A stretch of DNA of 23,148 bases from Pseudomonadota bacterium (GCA_023430625.1 JAEZAA010000065.1:1-23148); one strand, 5' to 3'; numbered from the stretch's first letter, positions 1 to 7,090 are shown. Notes: generated by a model not told the origin, from the sequence alone. Translations and numbers: made by a program.

Positions 1-327
1 GATGCAGCCCAGGCGCGGCATGTCCAACACCACTTTGGGCAGGATCAGGCCATAGGCGGCCACAATCATCAGGTCGGCATTCAGTGCCCGCAGCTCGGCC
101 TGGGCCTCGGGGTCTTTCAGGCTGAGTGGCTGCTTGACCGGCAGTCCGTGCTGCTCGGCCAGTTGCTTGACGGGACTGGGTTGCAGCTTGCGGCCGCGAC
201 CGGCGGGACGGTCCGGTTGGGTGTAGACCGCGATCACCTGATGGTCATCCTGTTCCAGCAGCGCTTGCAGACTGGTGGCGGCGAACTCGGGGGTACCGGC
301 AAAAACGATCTTCAGAGGGCCTGACAT
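1..327 (-). CDS. fmt: Methionyl-tRNA formyltransferase, N-terminal part (runs off the left edge)
   Basis: Fmt transfers a formyl group from 10-formyl-tetrahydrofolate to Met-tRNA(fMet) in the cytoplasm. The first 109 residues are present. They read MSGPLKIVFAGTPEFAA at the N-terminus, the typical Fmt opening with the GTPEFA loop, followed by YTQPDRPAGRGRKL and VKQPLSL, both characteristic of the family, and VAAYGLILP near the edge. The ATG at 327 fits the family start; no strong Shine-Dalgarno lies before it. It is downstream of def on the same strand with a 91-base gap holding two GC-rich hairpins, so the two are probably co-transcribed. The catalytic Asn-His-Asp region lies outside or at the edge of the window. 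Identity is very secure. Confidence 0.96.
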   Translation of the reverse strand, partial: MSGPLKIVFAGTPEFAATSLQALLEQDDHQVIAVYTQPDRPAGRGRKLQPSPVKQLAEQHGLPVKQPLSLKDPEAQAELRALNADLMIVAAYGLILPKVVLDMPRLGCI

Positions 328-360
328 GCGTGAGGTCAACTTGGCGGGTCGTAAGAACGC

Positions 361-412
361 GGCCCGCATGCCGCGGGCCACCTGGGATAGTTCGATGCGG
401 CCCGCAGGCCGC
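361..412. other. Two adjacent GC-rich hairpins between def and fmt
   Basis: Hairpin 1 is GGCCCGC / GCGGGCC at 361-379 (7-bp stem, 5-base loop). Hairpin 2 is GCGGCC / GGCCGC at 397-412 (6-bp stem, 4-base loop). The 10-mer GCGGCCCGCA occurs exactly twice, at 359-368 and 397-406, so the arms could also exchange partners. Neither hairpin is followed by a T run on either strand, so these are not ordinary intrinsic terminators. They may adjust the fmt to def ratio or mRNA stability; that is inference. Confidence 0.55.
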
Positions 413-418
413 CGGGCG

Positions 419-925
419 CTAGGCGCGGGCGCGGTGCTGTTTTTCCAGCTTCTGGCGAATGCGCGTGCGCTTCATGTTGCTCAGGTAATCCACGAACAGC
501 TTGCCATTCAGGTGATCCAGCTCATGCTGGATACAAACGGCCAGCAGACCCTTCGCTTCCAGTTCGAATGGCTCGCCGTTGCGGTCCAGCGCCTTGATCA
601 GGACATGCTCGATGCGGGTGACGTTCTCATAGAAACCGGGGACCGACAGGCAGCCTTCCTGCATTTCCTGGGGCTCGCCCTCCAGTACCGTGACTTCCGG
701 ATTGATGAAGACCAGCGCCTCGCTTTTGTCCTCGGACACGTCGATCACGACCACCCGCTTGTGGACATTGACCTGGGTCGCAGCCAAGCCGATCCCGGGC
801 GCTGCGTACATGGTCTCGAACATGTCGTCGACCAGTTGACGGATTGAATCATCCACGACCTTGACCGGCTCGGCGATCTTCCGTAGGCGCGGATCGGGAA
901 ACTCAAGAATTTGCAGCTTACTCAT
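419..925 (-). CDS. def: Peptide deformylase
   Basis: Def removes the N-formyl group from nascent proteins at the ribosome, using a ferrous or zinc ion. The 168-residue product has all three family motifs: GIGLAATQ (about residues 44-51), EGCLS (90-94, metal-binding Cys92) and HELDH (134-138, two metal His and catalytic Glu135). Length is normal for a type 1 deformylase. The open frame extends 19 codons upstream, but MSKLQILEFPDPRLR is the usual N-terminus, so I use the ATG at 925. Its ribosome binding site is weak. It is the first gene of the leftward def-fmt unit and diverges from the LysM gene across an AT-rich region. Confidence 0.96.
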   Translation of the reverse strand: MSKLQILEFPDPRLRKIAEPVKVVDDSIRQLVDDMFETMYAAPGIGLAATQVNVHKRVVVIDVSEDKSEALVFINPEVTVLEGEPQEMQEGCLSVPGFYENVTRIEHVLIKALDRNGEPFELEAKGLLAVCIQHELDHLNGKLFVDYLSNMKRTRIRQKLEKQHRARA

Positions 926-985
926 AGGGACCGTTTGTTCAATTTTGCTATCTGGTTCAAGTTGCCCGCTTCTTTTCTGCAAGGC

Positions 986-1062
986 AACTACTATTATTCC
1001 GCACAGCGTCTATTATTGATTAAAGCGTCTACTATTCTAAAGGTTAACTATTCTAATAGTTA
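986..1062. promoter_or_regulatory. AT-rich island with repeated CTATT motifs and an inverted repeat (def/lysM divergent region)
   Basis: The 315-base divergent gap (926-1240) holds no convincing gene. Its middle is far more AT-rich than its surroundings. CTATT begins at 991, 1010, 1032 and 1048, i.e. spaced 19, 22 and 16 bases, about two helical turns. Two copies extend to GCGTCTATTATT (1006-1017) and GCGTCTACTATT (1025-1036). The last copy is half of an inverted repeat, TAACTATT-ct-AATAGTTA, at 1045-1062. It probably carries the def and lysM promoters and possibly an operator, but I cannot assign a clean -35/-10 pair. Confidence 0.5.
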
Positions 1063-1240
1063 TCGGGTGTGGGGAGTAGTACAAAATTTCCACAATCTCG
1101 TCGCGATCCTGCTTGATTCCCAAGCCCCGCGTCGACACGAGAAGTGGAAGTAAGGCCGCGCTTACCACCCATCCTTTTATCATCGCCGTGGCGCCCAGCG
1201 GTTTCGCGGCGGTCCCAAATTCAGTTAAGGGAACGTAACC

Positions 1241-2278
1241 ATGAGGAAACTGTTGTCCACTGTTTCTTTATTTTTCGCCCTCGGTCTCCAGGTGGTGGCG
1301 GCTCAGCCCGATTTCAAGCCGGATCGTCCGGACCGTTATACGGTGGTCAAGGGTGACACCCTCTGGGATATTTCCGGACGGTTCCTCGAGAGCCCTTGGC
1401 TTTGGCCAGAAATCTGGCACGTCAATCCGCAGATTGACAATCCACACCTGATTTTTCCGGGCGATGTGATCGGCCTGATCTATGTCGACGGCAAGCCCCG
1501 TGTGACGACCATCGCCCGTACCGTCAAGCTGTCGCCGGATGGCGTGACCAAGCTGGAGCCGAAAGTTCGCGTCACGCCGCTGGCGAGCGCTATTCCCGCC
1601 ATCCCGCTGGATGCGATCAGCAGTTTCCTGACTGAAAGCCGAGTGGTGACGCCCGCGGAACTGGAAGCGGCGCCCTACATCCTGGAAGGCAAGGATGGAC
1701 GGCTGGTCACCGGTGCCGGTGATACCGTCTATGCCCGTGGCGATACGGAAGGTCATGAAGTATTTGGAATCTACCGTGCGGGTGAAACCTATGTGGATCC
1801 CGACACAGGTGAATTCCTGGGTCTGGAAGCCCGTTCCATTGGTCAGGGCAAGATCACCGCGCTCAACGGCGACGTGCTGACCCTGTTGCTGCAGCGCACC
1901 AAGATGAACGTGAGCCAGGGTGATCGCCTGATGATCACGCCGGACACGGCCGTCAACTCCACCTTCCTGCCGAGCGCGCCTGAGAAGGAAGTCCGCGGCA
2001 AGATGATTTCGGTCATGGATGGTGTCACCCAGATCGGCCAGTACGCCGTGGTGACCATCAACAAGGGTGAGCGCGAAGGTCTGCAGGTCGGCAACGTGCT
2101 GGCGGTCTATAAGAAAGGCAACCTGGTGCGTGATCCCGTGAAGAAGGAAATGGTAGAATTGCCGGCTGAACGGGCAGGTATCCTGATGGTCTTCCGCACC
2201 TTCGAGAAGGTAAGCTACGGCTTGATCCTGCGGGCGGAACGGCCACTGGCGCTGATGGACGAAGTGCGCAATCCCTGA
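1241..2278 (+). CDS. Secreted LysM-domain protein
   Basis: The 345-residue product starts with a Sec-type signal peptide (MRKLL, then a hydrophobic core to about residue 20, cleavage near VVAA-Q). A single LysM domain follows at about 33-80 (YTVVKGDTLWDISGRF, then NPHLIFPGDVIGL), which binds peptidoglycan glycan strands, so the protein likely acts in the periplasm. The remaining 260 residues have no motif I recognise and no visible catalytic site. LysM proteins of this type are regularly found beside dprA and def in Pseudomonas and relatives; their role is not established. An AAGGGA Shine-Dalgarno lies 8 bases before the ATG. It is likely a single-gene unit, because a strong terminator follows directly. 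Confidence 0.9.
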   Translation: MRKLLSTVSLFFALGLQVVAAQPDFKPDRPDRYTVVKGDTLWDISGRFLESPWLWPEIWHVNPQIDNPHLIFPGDVIGLIYVDGKPRVTTIARTVKLSPDGVTKLEPKVRVTPLASAIPAIPLDAISSFLTESRVVTPAELEAAPYILEGKDGRLVTGAGDTVYARGDTEGHEVFGIYRAGETYVDPDTGEFLGLEARSIGQGKITALNGDVLTLLLQRTKMNVSQGDRLMITPDTAVNSTFLPSAPEKEVRGKMISVMDGVTQIGQYAVVTINKGEREGLQVGNVLAVYKKGNLVRDPVKKEMVELPAERAGILMVFRTFEKVSYGLILRAERPLALMDEVRNP

Positions 2279-2300
2279 TTGCAACTTAGCCCTCGCAGCC

Positions 2301-2330
2301 AAAAAGGCAGTCCTCGGACTGCCTTTTTTA
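2301..2330 (+). terminator. Intrinsic terminator after the LysM gene
   Basis: AAAAAGGCAGTCC (2301-2313) pairs perfectly with GGACTGCCTTTTT (2316-2328), and the 3' arm merges into a six-T run. The A-rich 5' arm makes it potentially bidirectional. It lies 22 bases after the LysM stop and separates that gene from dprA. Confidence 0.93.
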
Positions 2331-2439
2331 TTGGGCGGCCGCAGGGTTTGCCCGAGTGAATACCGGGTTTTCCATGCCATCTGGATTGACGGCGTGGCTC
2401 CGCTTGCCGCTGATGGCAACAGCTTCAAGGACGATATTG

Positions 2440-3621
2440 ATGAACGACTCTCCCCTCGCCGCCTGGCTGGCACTGCATCATCTGCCAGGGCTCGGCACCA
2501 GCCGCATTCATAAGCTGTACCGCCACTTCGGCAGTGCGTTGGCCGTGGTGCGGGCGCCCCGCCCGCTCCTGCAAGGCCTGGGTCTGGGTGCGACCGCACT
2601 CCAGGCACTGGATGCTTTTGTCGAAACGAACGACGGCGCGTTGCAGGCCCAGGTGGAGCGTAGCCTGGAGTGGGCGCAACAGGCCGGCCAGCATCTGCTG
2701 TGCCCGGAAGATGACCAGTATCCTGCCTTGTTGCGCTGGCTGCCGGACCCGCCCGCAATTCTCTATCTCAGGGGGCGCCTGGAACTTCTGCGGCAGCCTC
2801 AACTAGCGGTGGTGGGCAGCCGCCATCCCAGCGCTGGTGGCTTGGACAATGCGCGTGCCTTTGCGGGCGAGTTGGCGCGGGAGGGTCTACTCATTACCAG
2901 CGGTCTGGCCCTGGGGGTGGATGCTGCTGCCCATGAAGCCGCCCTCAAATGCAGTGGAGCGACGCTGGCGGTGCTGGGCACCGGCGTTGATAGGCCCTAC
3001 CCGGCCGCCAATCGCACGCTGGCCGCCGTGATTGCCCAACAGGGGCTGATGGTGTCGGAATTTCCCCTGGGCACGCCGCCCAAGGCCGCGAACTTCCCGC
3101 GTCGCAACCGCATCATCAGTGGCTTGTCCATGGGCACGCTGGTGGTGGAGGCCAGCCTGCGCAGTGGTTCGCTGATCACGGCGCGGCTGGCACTGGAACA
3201 GGGCCGCGAGGTTTATGCCATCCCCGGTTCCATCCATAACCCGCAGGCACGCGGCTGCCATCACCTGATCAAGCAAGGCGCCAAGCTGGTGGAAACCGTG
3301 GCGGACATTGCCGAGGAGCTGCCTGCCCTGCTGGCCTATCACCAGGCCCAGCCGCTTCCCGAAACCTTCGCGCTGTTTCCTGCAATCGAGCCGGTATCGG
3401 CTGGTTTAGGGCCAGAGCCGGCCCCTGATGAGGACCTTGGCGCGATGGCGGAAACGGACACCGGTCGCCAGTTGCTGCAGGCGCTCGGTTATGATCCGGT
3501 CAGCCCGGATCTGCTGGTCATGCGCACGGGCCTGCCGCCCCAGGTGGTCAGCGCCGAATTGATGAGTCTGGAGATTAGCGGGCGGGTCACCCGGACCGCG
3601 GGCGGCTACCAGCGCTGTTAA
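2440..3621 (+). CDS. dprA: DNA-processing protein DprA (Smf)
   Basis: DprA binds incoming single-stranded DNA and loads RecA during natural transformation; it is also widespread in species not known to be competent. The 393-residue product has an N-terminal helical (SAM-like) part with a helix-hairpin-helix-type segment LHHLPGLGTSRIHKLYRHFG, then the Rossmann-like core: GSRHPS (126-131), SGLALGVDAAAHEAAL, GTGVDRPYPAAN, FPRRNRIISGLS (219-230), EASLRSGSLITARLALEQGREVYA, and a C-terminal winged-helix domain (about 340-393). The frame is open from 2356, but the ATG at 2440 has AAGGA 8 bases upstream and gives the normal N-terminus. It stands between the LysM gene and tsaC. Confidence 0.95.
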   Translation: MNDSPLAAWLALHHLPGLGTSRIHKLYRHFGSALAVVRAPRPLLQGLGLGATALQALDAFVETNDGALQAQVERSLEWAQQAGQHLLCPEDDQYPALLRWLPDPPAILYLRGRLELLRQPQLAVVGSRHPSAGGLDNARAFAGELAREGLLITSGLALGVDAAAHEAALKCSGATLAVLGTGVDRPYPAANRTLAAVIAQQGLMVSEFPLGTPPKAANFPRRNRIISGLSMGTLVVEASLRSGSLITARLALEQGREVYAIPGSIHNPQARGCHHLIKQGAKLVETVADIAEELPALLAYHQAQPLPETFALFPAIEPVSAGLGPEPAPDEDLGAMAETDTGRQLLQALGYDPVSPDLLVMRTGLPPQVVSAELMSLEISGRVTRTAGGYQRC

Positions 3622-3655
3622 CGACGGCCAGGCCAGTGCATTCCTGGCTTGATCA

Positions 3656-3688
3656 GGCACAGGGCCTAGGGTAACGTGCCCTTTTTTA
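3656..3688 (+). terminator. Possible intrinsic terminator after dprA
   Basis: GGCAC (3656-3660) can pair with GTGCC (3676-3680), or alternatively AGGGC (3661-3665) with GCCCT (3678-3682); a six-T run (3682-3687) follows. The stems are only 5 bp, so termination may be partial and allow read-through into tsaC. Confidence 0.45.
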
Positions 3689-3703
3689 CTGCGGGAATTA
3701 CCG

Positions 3704-4276
3704 GTGCCTGAGCGCGACGATACGAATGAAGCGCAATACCAGTCTGTGGCGCAAACGCTGCGCCAGGGTGGTGTCATCGCCTACCCGACCGAAGCGGTCT
3801 GGGGCCTGGGCTGTAATCCGGCCAATCAGGCGGCGGTGGAGCGCCTGCTGGCTATTAAGTCCCGCCCGATGGACAAGGGGCTGATCCTGGTCAGCGGCAG
3901 GATCGAGGATTTCCAGCCCTGGCTCGATCCCCTGCCCGCCTCTGTGCGTGAACAGATCCTGGCCAGCTGGCCGGGGCCCCATACCTGGCTGGTGCCGGAT
4001 CCCCGGAATCTGCCGCGCTGGCTTAAGGGCGACCATGCCAGCATTGCCCTGCGCTGCAGCGCGCATCCGGTGGTTGCCCGCCTCTGTGCCGCCTTCGGCG
4101 GTCCCATTGTCTCCACGTCGGCCAACCCCACGGGTTCCCCGCCGGCTTTGACCGAGGCGGACGTCCGGAACTATTTTGGCGCGGAGTTGGACGCCCTGGT
4201 GGCAGGCCCCCTGGGCGGATTGATTCAGCCCACCAGCATTCGCGATGCCCTGACCGGCGACCTAATACGAGCTTGA
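3704..4276 (+). CDS. tsaC: Threonylcarbamoyl-AMP synthase TsaC (YrdC family)
   Basis: TsaC makes threonylcarbamoyl-AMP from threonine, bicarbonate and ATP, the first step of the essential t6A37 modification of ANN-decoding tRNAs. The 190-residue length matches the single-domain TsaC form rather than the longer Sua5. Family motifs are AYPTEAVWGLGCNP near residues 25-38, KSRPMDKGLILV, LRCSAHPVVARL and STSANPTGSPP. The start codon is GTG at 3704, with GCGGGA upstream; the next residues match TsaC N-termini well. It begins the tight series tsaC-hemF-aroE. Its stop codon lies 9 bases before hemF and overlaps the hemF ribosome binding site region. Confidence 0.94.
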   Translation: MPERDDTNEAQYQSVAQTLRQGGVIAYPTEAVWGLGCNPANQAAVERLLAIKSRPMDKGLILVSGRIEDFQPWLDPLPASVREQILASWPGPHTWLVPDPRNLPRWLKGDHASIALRCSAHPVVARLCAAFGGPIVSTSANPTGSPPALTEADVRNYFGAELDALVAGPLGGLIQPTSIRDALTGDLIRA

Positions 4277-4285
4277 GGAGAGGTT

Positions 4286-5212
4286 ATGAATCAGCAGCCG
4301 GATGTTGCGGCGGTAAAGGCTTTTCTGCTGGATCTGCAGGACCGGATTTGTCAGGGACTGGAGCAGGCGGATGGCCAGGCCCGTTTTCAGGAGGATCTGT
4401 GGCAACGGGACGAAGGCGGTGGCGGACGCACCCGGGTGCTGGTCGAGGGCGCTGTATTCGAGAAGGCCGGCGTGAATTTTTCCCACGTGCATGGCGCGAC
4501 CCTGCCACCCTCTGCCTCTGCCGTGCGCCCGGAACTGGCGGGCCGCAGCTTTCAGGCGCTGGGCGTGTCTTTGGTGATTCACCCCCATAACCCCTATGTG
4601 CCCACGTCCCATGCCAATGTCCGCTTCTTTGTGGCGGAGAAGCCCGGCGAGGCGCCGGTCTGGTGGTTTGGTGGCGGCTATGACCTGACGCCTTACTATG
4701 GCTTCGACGAAGACTGCATCCATTGGCATGAAACCGCACGCCAGGCCTGCGCGCCCTTTGGCGCAGACATCTATCCCAAATACAAAGCCTGGTGCGATGA
4801 CTATTTCTACCTGAAGCACCGCCAGGAACCCCGCGGCGTTGGCGGCCTGTTTTTCGATGACCTCAACAGCTGGCCGTTTGAACGCTGCTTTGAGTTCCTG
4901 CGGGCGGTCGGCGACAGTTACCTGCCGGCGTACCTGCCCATCGTCGAGCGCCGCAAAACCATGGCCTATGGCGAGCGGGAGCGGGATTTCCAGCTCTATC
5001 GGCGGGGCCGTTACGTGGAGTTCAACCTGGTGTGGGACCGGGGCACCTTGTTCGGGCTGCAATCGGGCGGGCGCACGGAGTCGATTCTCATGTCGCTGCC
5101 GCCCCTGGTGCGCTGGGACTACGCGCGCCAGCCGGAGCCCGGTAGCCCAGAGGAGCGTTTGACCAGTTATTTCCTCCAGGGCCGCGACTGGCTCGCGTCG
5201 ACGGCAGGTTAA
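4286..5212 (+). CDS. hemF: Oxygen-dependent coproporphyrinogen III oxidase
   Basis: HemF converts coproporphyrinogen III to protoporphyrinogen IX using oxygen, a late cytoplasmic heme step. The 308-residue length is the family norm. Clear signatures are FEKAGVNFSHVHG, VIHPHNPYVPTSHANVRFF, WWFGGGYDLTPYYGFDED, KAWCDDYFYLKHR, RGVGGLFFDDL and RRGRYVEFNLVWDRGTLFGLQSGGRTESILMSLPP near the C-terminus. A strong GAGGAGAGG precedes the ATG. It lies 9 bases after tsaC and 5 bases before aroE, so co-translation is likely. In Pseudomonas a quinone oxidoreductase gene (qor) lies between tsaC and hemF; it is absent here. Heme supply is also relevant to the cytochrome oxidase genes further right. Confidence 0.97.
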   Translation: MNQQPDVAAVKAFLLDLQDRICQGLEQADGQARFQEDLWQRDEGGGGRTRVLVEGAVFEKAGVNFSHVHGATLPPSASAVRPELAGRSFQALGVSLVIHPHNPYVPTSHANVRFFVAEKPGEAPVWWFGGGYDLTPYYGFDEDCIHWHETARQACAPFGADIYPKYKAWCDDYFYLKHRQEPRGVGGLFFDDLNSWPFERCFEFLRAVGDSYLPAYLPIVERRKTMAYGERERDFQLYRRGRYVEFNLVWDRGTLFGLQSGGRTESILMSLPPLVRWDYARQPEPGSPEERLTSYFLQGRDWLASTAG

Positions 5213-5217
5213 GCGCC

Positions 5218-6042
5218 ATGGCACTGGAAATGGATCGCTACGCGGTGATGGGCAACCCCATCAAGCACAGCAAGTCCCCTCGGATTCACAGCCTGTTTGC
5301 CGCCCAGACCGGCGAGCGGCTGGAGTATGTGGCGCTGGAAGCGCCCCTCGACGGTTTTGAGTCCAGTCTGCGGGGGTTTTTCGAAGGCGGCGGCAAGGGA
5401 CTCAACATCACCGTACCCTTCAAGGAGCGGGCCTGGCAGGAAGTCGATATCCGGCAGCCGCGGGCGGAGAAGGCGGGCGCCGTCAACACCCTGTTTGCAC
5501 TCAATGGCGAGCTGGTGGGTGATAACACCGACGGCGTCGGCCTGGTGCAGGACTTGATCATCAACCAGGGCTGCCTGCTGCGCGGGCGGCGTATTCTGGT
5601 GGTGGGTGCGGGCGGCGCCGTGCGCGGTGTGCTGGGGCCCTTGCTGGAACACCAGCCGGCGGAACTGGTGCTGGCCAACCGCACCCGCGCCAAAGCGGAG
5701 GCGCTGGCGCAGTTATTTGCCGATGAGGGCCCGATTCGCGCCTGTGAGTTCGCCGAGCTGGATGGCGCCTTCGATCTCATCATCAACGGCACGTCCGCGA
5801 GCCTGGCGGGTGATCTGCCACCGCTGCCGGCCAGGGTTATCGGCGCGGAGACGGTCGCCTACGACATGATGTACGGCGCGCAGGAAACTCCCTTCAACCG
5901 CTGGGCGCGCGAGCAAGGCGCGGCCAGGGTGATCGACGGTCTGGGCATGCTGGTGGAGCAGGCGGCGGAAGCCTTTTTCCTGTGGCGGGGGATTCGCCCG
6001 GATACCGCGCCGGTTCTGCAACGGCTGCGCACCGACCTCTGA
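5218..6042 (+). CDS. aroE: Shikimate dehydrogenase (NADP+)
   Basis: AroE reduces 3-dehydroshikimate to shikimate in aromatic amino acid synthesis. The 274-residue product has the substrate-binding opening YAVMGNPIKHSKSPRIH, NITVPFKE with catalytic Lys69, GAVNTL, and GDNTDGVGL with catalytic Asp105. The nucleotide-binding loop is GAGGAVRGV (from about 130), followed by ANRTRAKAEAL, whose Asn-Arg-Thr motif is typical of NADP-dependent members. INGTSASLAG, YDMMYG and the C-terminal DGLGMLVEQAAEAFFLWRG complete the family pattern. It begins 5 bases after hemF. Confidence 0.97.
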   Translation: MALEMDRYAVMGNPIKHSKSPRIHSLFAAQTGERLEYVALEAPLDGFESSLRGFFEGGGKGLNITVPFKERAWQEVDIRQPRAEKAGAVNTLFALNGELVGDNTDGVGLVQDLIINQGCLLRGRRILVVGAGGAVRGVLGPLLEHQPAELVLANRTRAKAEALAQLFADEGPIRACEFAELDGAFDLIINGTSASLAGDLPPLPARVIGAETVAYDMMYGAQETPFNRWAREQGAARVIDGLGMLVEQAAEAFFLWRGIRPDTAPVLQRLRTDL

Positions 6043-6067
6043 CGTTGTTCCCGGGCGGCGCCGAGCG

Positions 6068-6097
6068 CTGACGCCACTGGATAAAGGCCGCTATAAT
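6068..6097 (+). promoter_or_regulatory. Sigma70-type promoter for the PA4642-like gene
   Basis: A perfect -10 box TATAAT lies at 6092-6097. CTGACG at 6068-6073 is a 4-of-6 match to the -35 consensus at an 18-base spacing. The start codon of the next gene is 37 bases beyond the -10, which suits a short leader. Confidence 0.6.
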
Positions 6098-6133
6098 GGC
6101 GGCCCCGCCGAGTTTGATTACGAGGAAATGAGA

Positions 6134-6442
6134 ATGAGTGGTCCCACCCAACCCGCGAAGTTTAACGAAGAGTGGAGCGACGAGCGGGTCAAGAGCTGGC
6201 TGGACGTGCAGCCCTATTTCGATACGCCGGTCGATTACACCCTGCTGCTGCGGGCGTATGAAGCCATGCCAGAGGGGCCCTTCGAGCGGTTTCTGCCGTA
6301 TTTCGTGGAAGCAGGCTTTGACCTCAATGCCCGCAATGACGCCGGCCAAACCTTTCTCGACCGGGTGACTCGTCACGCACAGGCGGGTGCTTTTGTGGAG
6401 CTGCTGCGCGCCGCAGGCGCCCGTACATCCGCCGAGTTGTAG
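6134..6442 (+). CDS. Small conserved protein, PA4642-like family
   Basis: The 102-residue product is acidic and apparently cytoplasmic, with no signal peptide or membrane segment. The N-terminal part (KFNEEWSDERVKSWLDVQPY) and the C-terminal part (RFLPYFVEAGFDLNARNDAGQTFLDRV, then ELLRAAGA) have the rhythm of a degenerate ankyrin repeat. From memory the pattern resembles the uncharacterised PA4642 family of pseudomonads. No biochemical role is known to me. The first ATG (6128) sits directly against the Shine-Dalgarno GAGGAA; the second ATG (6134) has proper spacing, so I use it. It has its own promoter and faces hsp20 convergently. Confidence 0.8.
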   Translation: MSGPTQPAKFNEEWSDERVKSWLDVQPYFDTPVDYTLLLRAYEAMPEGPFERFLPYFVEAGFDLNARNDAGQTFLDRVTRHAQAGAFVELLRAAGARTSAEL

Positions 6443-6467
6443 ATTCGAGCCCAGGTCTGAGCGGTCG

Positions 6468-6494
6468 ATCCTCCCGAGCCCAACTCGGGAGGAT
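6468..6494. terminator. Perfect 11-bp hairpin between convergent genes
   Basis: ATCCTCCCGAG (6468-6478) pairs perfectly with CTCGGGAGGAT (6484-6494) around a 5-base loop. It lies between the ends of the PA4642-like gene and hsp20. There is no T run on either strand, so if it terminates transcription it is atypical; it may instead protect the 3' ends of both mRNAs. Confidence 0.6.
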
Positions 6495-6525
6495 GTGCAC
6501 CCCAATGACCTGCGGTCGTCGATGA

Positions 6526-6975
6526 CTAGTGGATCTGGACCTCGATGGCCTTGGGCTTGGCCTTTTCATGCTTGGTTAGGGTGAGGGTCAGGATCCCGTC
6601 CTTGTATTCCGCCCGGATATGCTCGTCATCCACGTTGTCCGGCAGTGCAAAGCTGCGGGCGAAACTGCCGTAGACCCGTTCGATCCGGTGGTGCTTGCGA
6701 TCTTTCTCCTCTTTTTCGACCTGCCGCTCGCCGCTGATGGTCAGCACCCGGTCGTCGACCGCGACTTTGACATCTTCCCGCTTCAGGCCCGGGATCTCCG
6801 CTTTGATCAGATAGGCGTCCTTGGTTTCGGTGATATCCACGGCGGGCGCCCAATCGGTCTTGCTGAGCACCTCCTTGTCCTGGGTGCTGGTACCCGGGAT
6901 GCCGATGGTTCGGTTATAGCGATTGAGGATGTCTTCAAATTCCGCAAACGGGTTCCAACGGGGTAAATTGGCCAT
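6526..6975 (-). CDS. Small heat shock protein, Hsp20 / alpha-crystallin family
   Basis: Small heat shock proteins are ATP-independent holdases that keep unfolding proteins soluble. The 149-residue product has a short N-terminal arm (PFAEFEDILNRYNR), then the alpha-crystallin domain at about 42-140. Domain signatures are WAPAVDITETKDAYLIKAEIPGLKREDVKVAVDDRVLTISGER and SFARSFALPDNVDDEHIRAEYKDGILTLTLTK. The C-terminal IEVQI is an I-x-I/V-type anchor for oligomer assembly. It is more like Hsp16.5/HspA-class proteins than IbpA. An AGGAGG ribosome binding site lies 7 bases before the ATG and can be masked by leader structure. A RpoH-like promoter lies about 110 bases upstream. Confidence 0.95.
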   Translation of the reverse strand: MANLPRWNPFAEFEDILNRYNRTIGIPGTSTQDKEVLSKTDWAPAVDITETKDAYLIKAEIPGLKREDVKVAVDDRVLTISGERQVEKEEKDRKHHRIERVYGSFARSFALPDNVDDEHIRAEYKDGILTLTLTKHEKAKPKAIEVQIH

Positions 6976-7012
6976 GGTAATGCCTCCTCTTGGATGTCAG
7001 GAAATGATGGCC
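6970..7012 (-). promoter_or_regulatory. Candidate RNA thermometer hairpin covering the hsp20 SD and start codon
   Basis: On the minus-strand RNA, UUUCCU (7004-6999) can pair with the Shine-Dalgarno AGGAGG (6988-6983) across a 10-base loop, using two G-U pairs. Outside this, GGCCAU (7012-7007) pairs perfectly with AUGGCC (6975-6970), which contains the start codon. A 2 x 7 base internal loop separates the two helices. A weak, wobble-rich helix over the SD is the hallmark of translational thermosensors in small heat shock genes. It lacks the UYGCU motif of ROSE elements and the UUUU of fourU elements. Folding is judged by eye only. Confidence 0.5.
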
Positions 7013-7036
7013 TGTTCGGCATCGTTACAGTGACAC

Positions 7037-7080
7037 CCATCGGTTCTCCGGAGTCATGACTGCGTCTGACGCACCGATGG
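7037..7080 (-). promoter_or_regulatory. Structured upstream part of the hsp20 leader
   Basis: CCATCGGT (7037-7044) and ACCGATGG (7073-7080) form a perfect 8-bp closing helix. Inside it are the hairpin GCGTC-t-GACGC (7062-7072) and the short palindromes CTCCGGAG (7046-7053) and AGTCATGACT (7052-7061). The predicted transcription start is only a few bases upstream, so this would be the first, stable helix of the leader, upstream of the weaker SD-masking hairpin. Confidence 0.5.
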
Positions 7081-7090
7081 TTTGATACTG

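Noticed and set aside
911..1153. 80-codon plus-strand frame across the def start and AT-rich island
   Set aside because: It overlaps the def N-terminus and its composition follows the local AT content; no ribosome binding site or family feature.
1268..2758. Long minus-strand frame of 496 codons opposite the LysM gene and dprA
   Set aside because: It is the antisense shadow of two well-supported genes and spans the strong terminator between them; composition is His/Gln/Arg-rich as typical of such shadows.
3656..3703. Whether dprA and tsaC are separated by a strong terminator
   Set aside because: Only 5-bp stems can be drawn before the T run; kept as a low-confidence terminator and not treated as a firm operon boundary.
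4262..5224. 320-codon minus-strand frame opposite hemF
   Set aside because: Complete antisense overlap with a conserved gene, with no independent family features.
6468..6494. Perfect hairpin considered as a mobile-element or attachment-site remnant
   Set aside because: It lies exactly between two convergent gene ends with no flanking repeats or foreign genes, so a 3'-end role is simpler.
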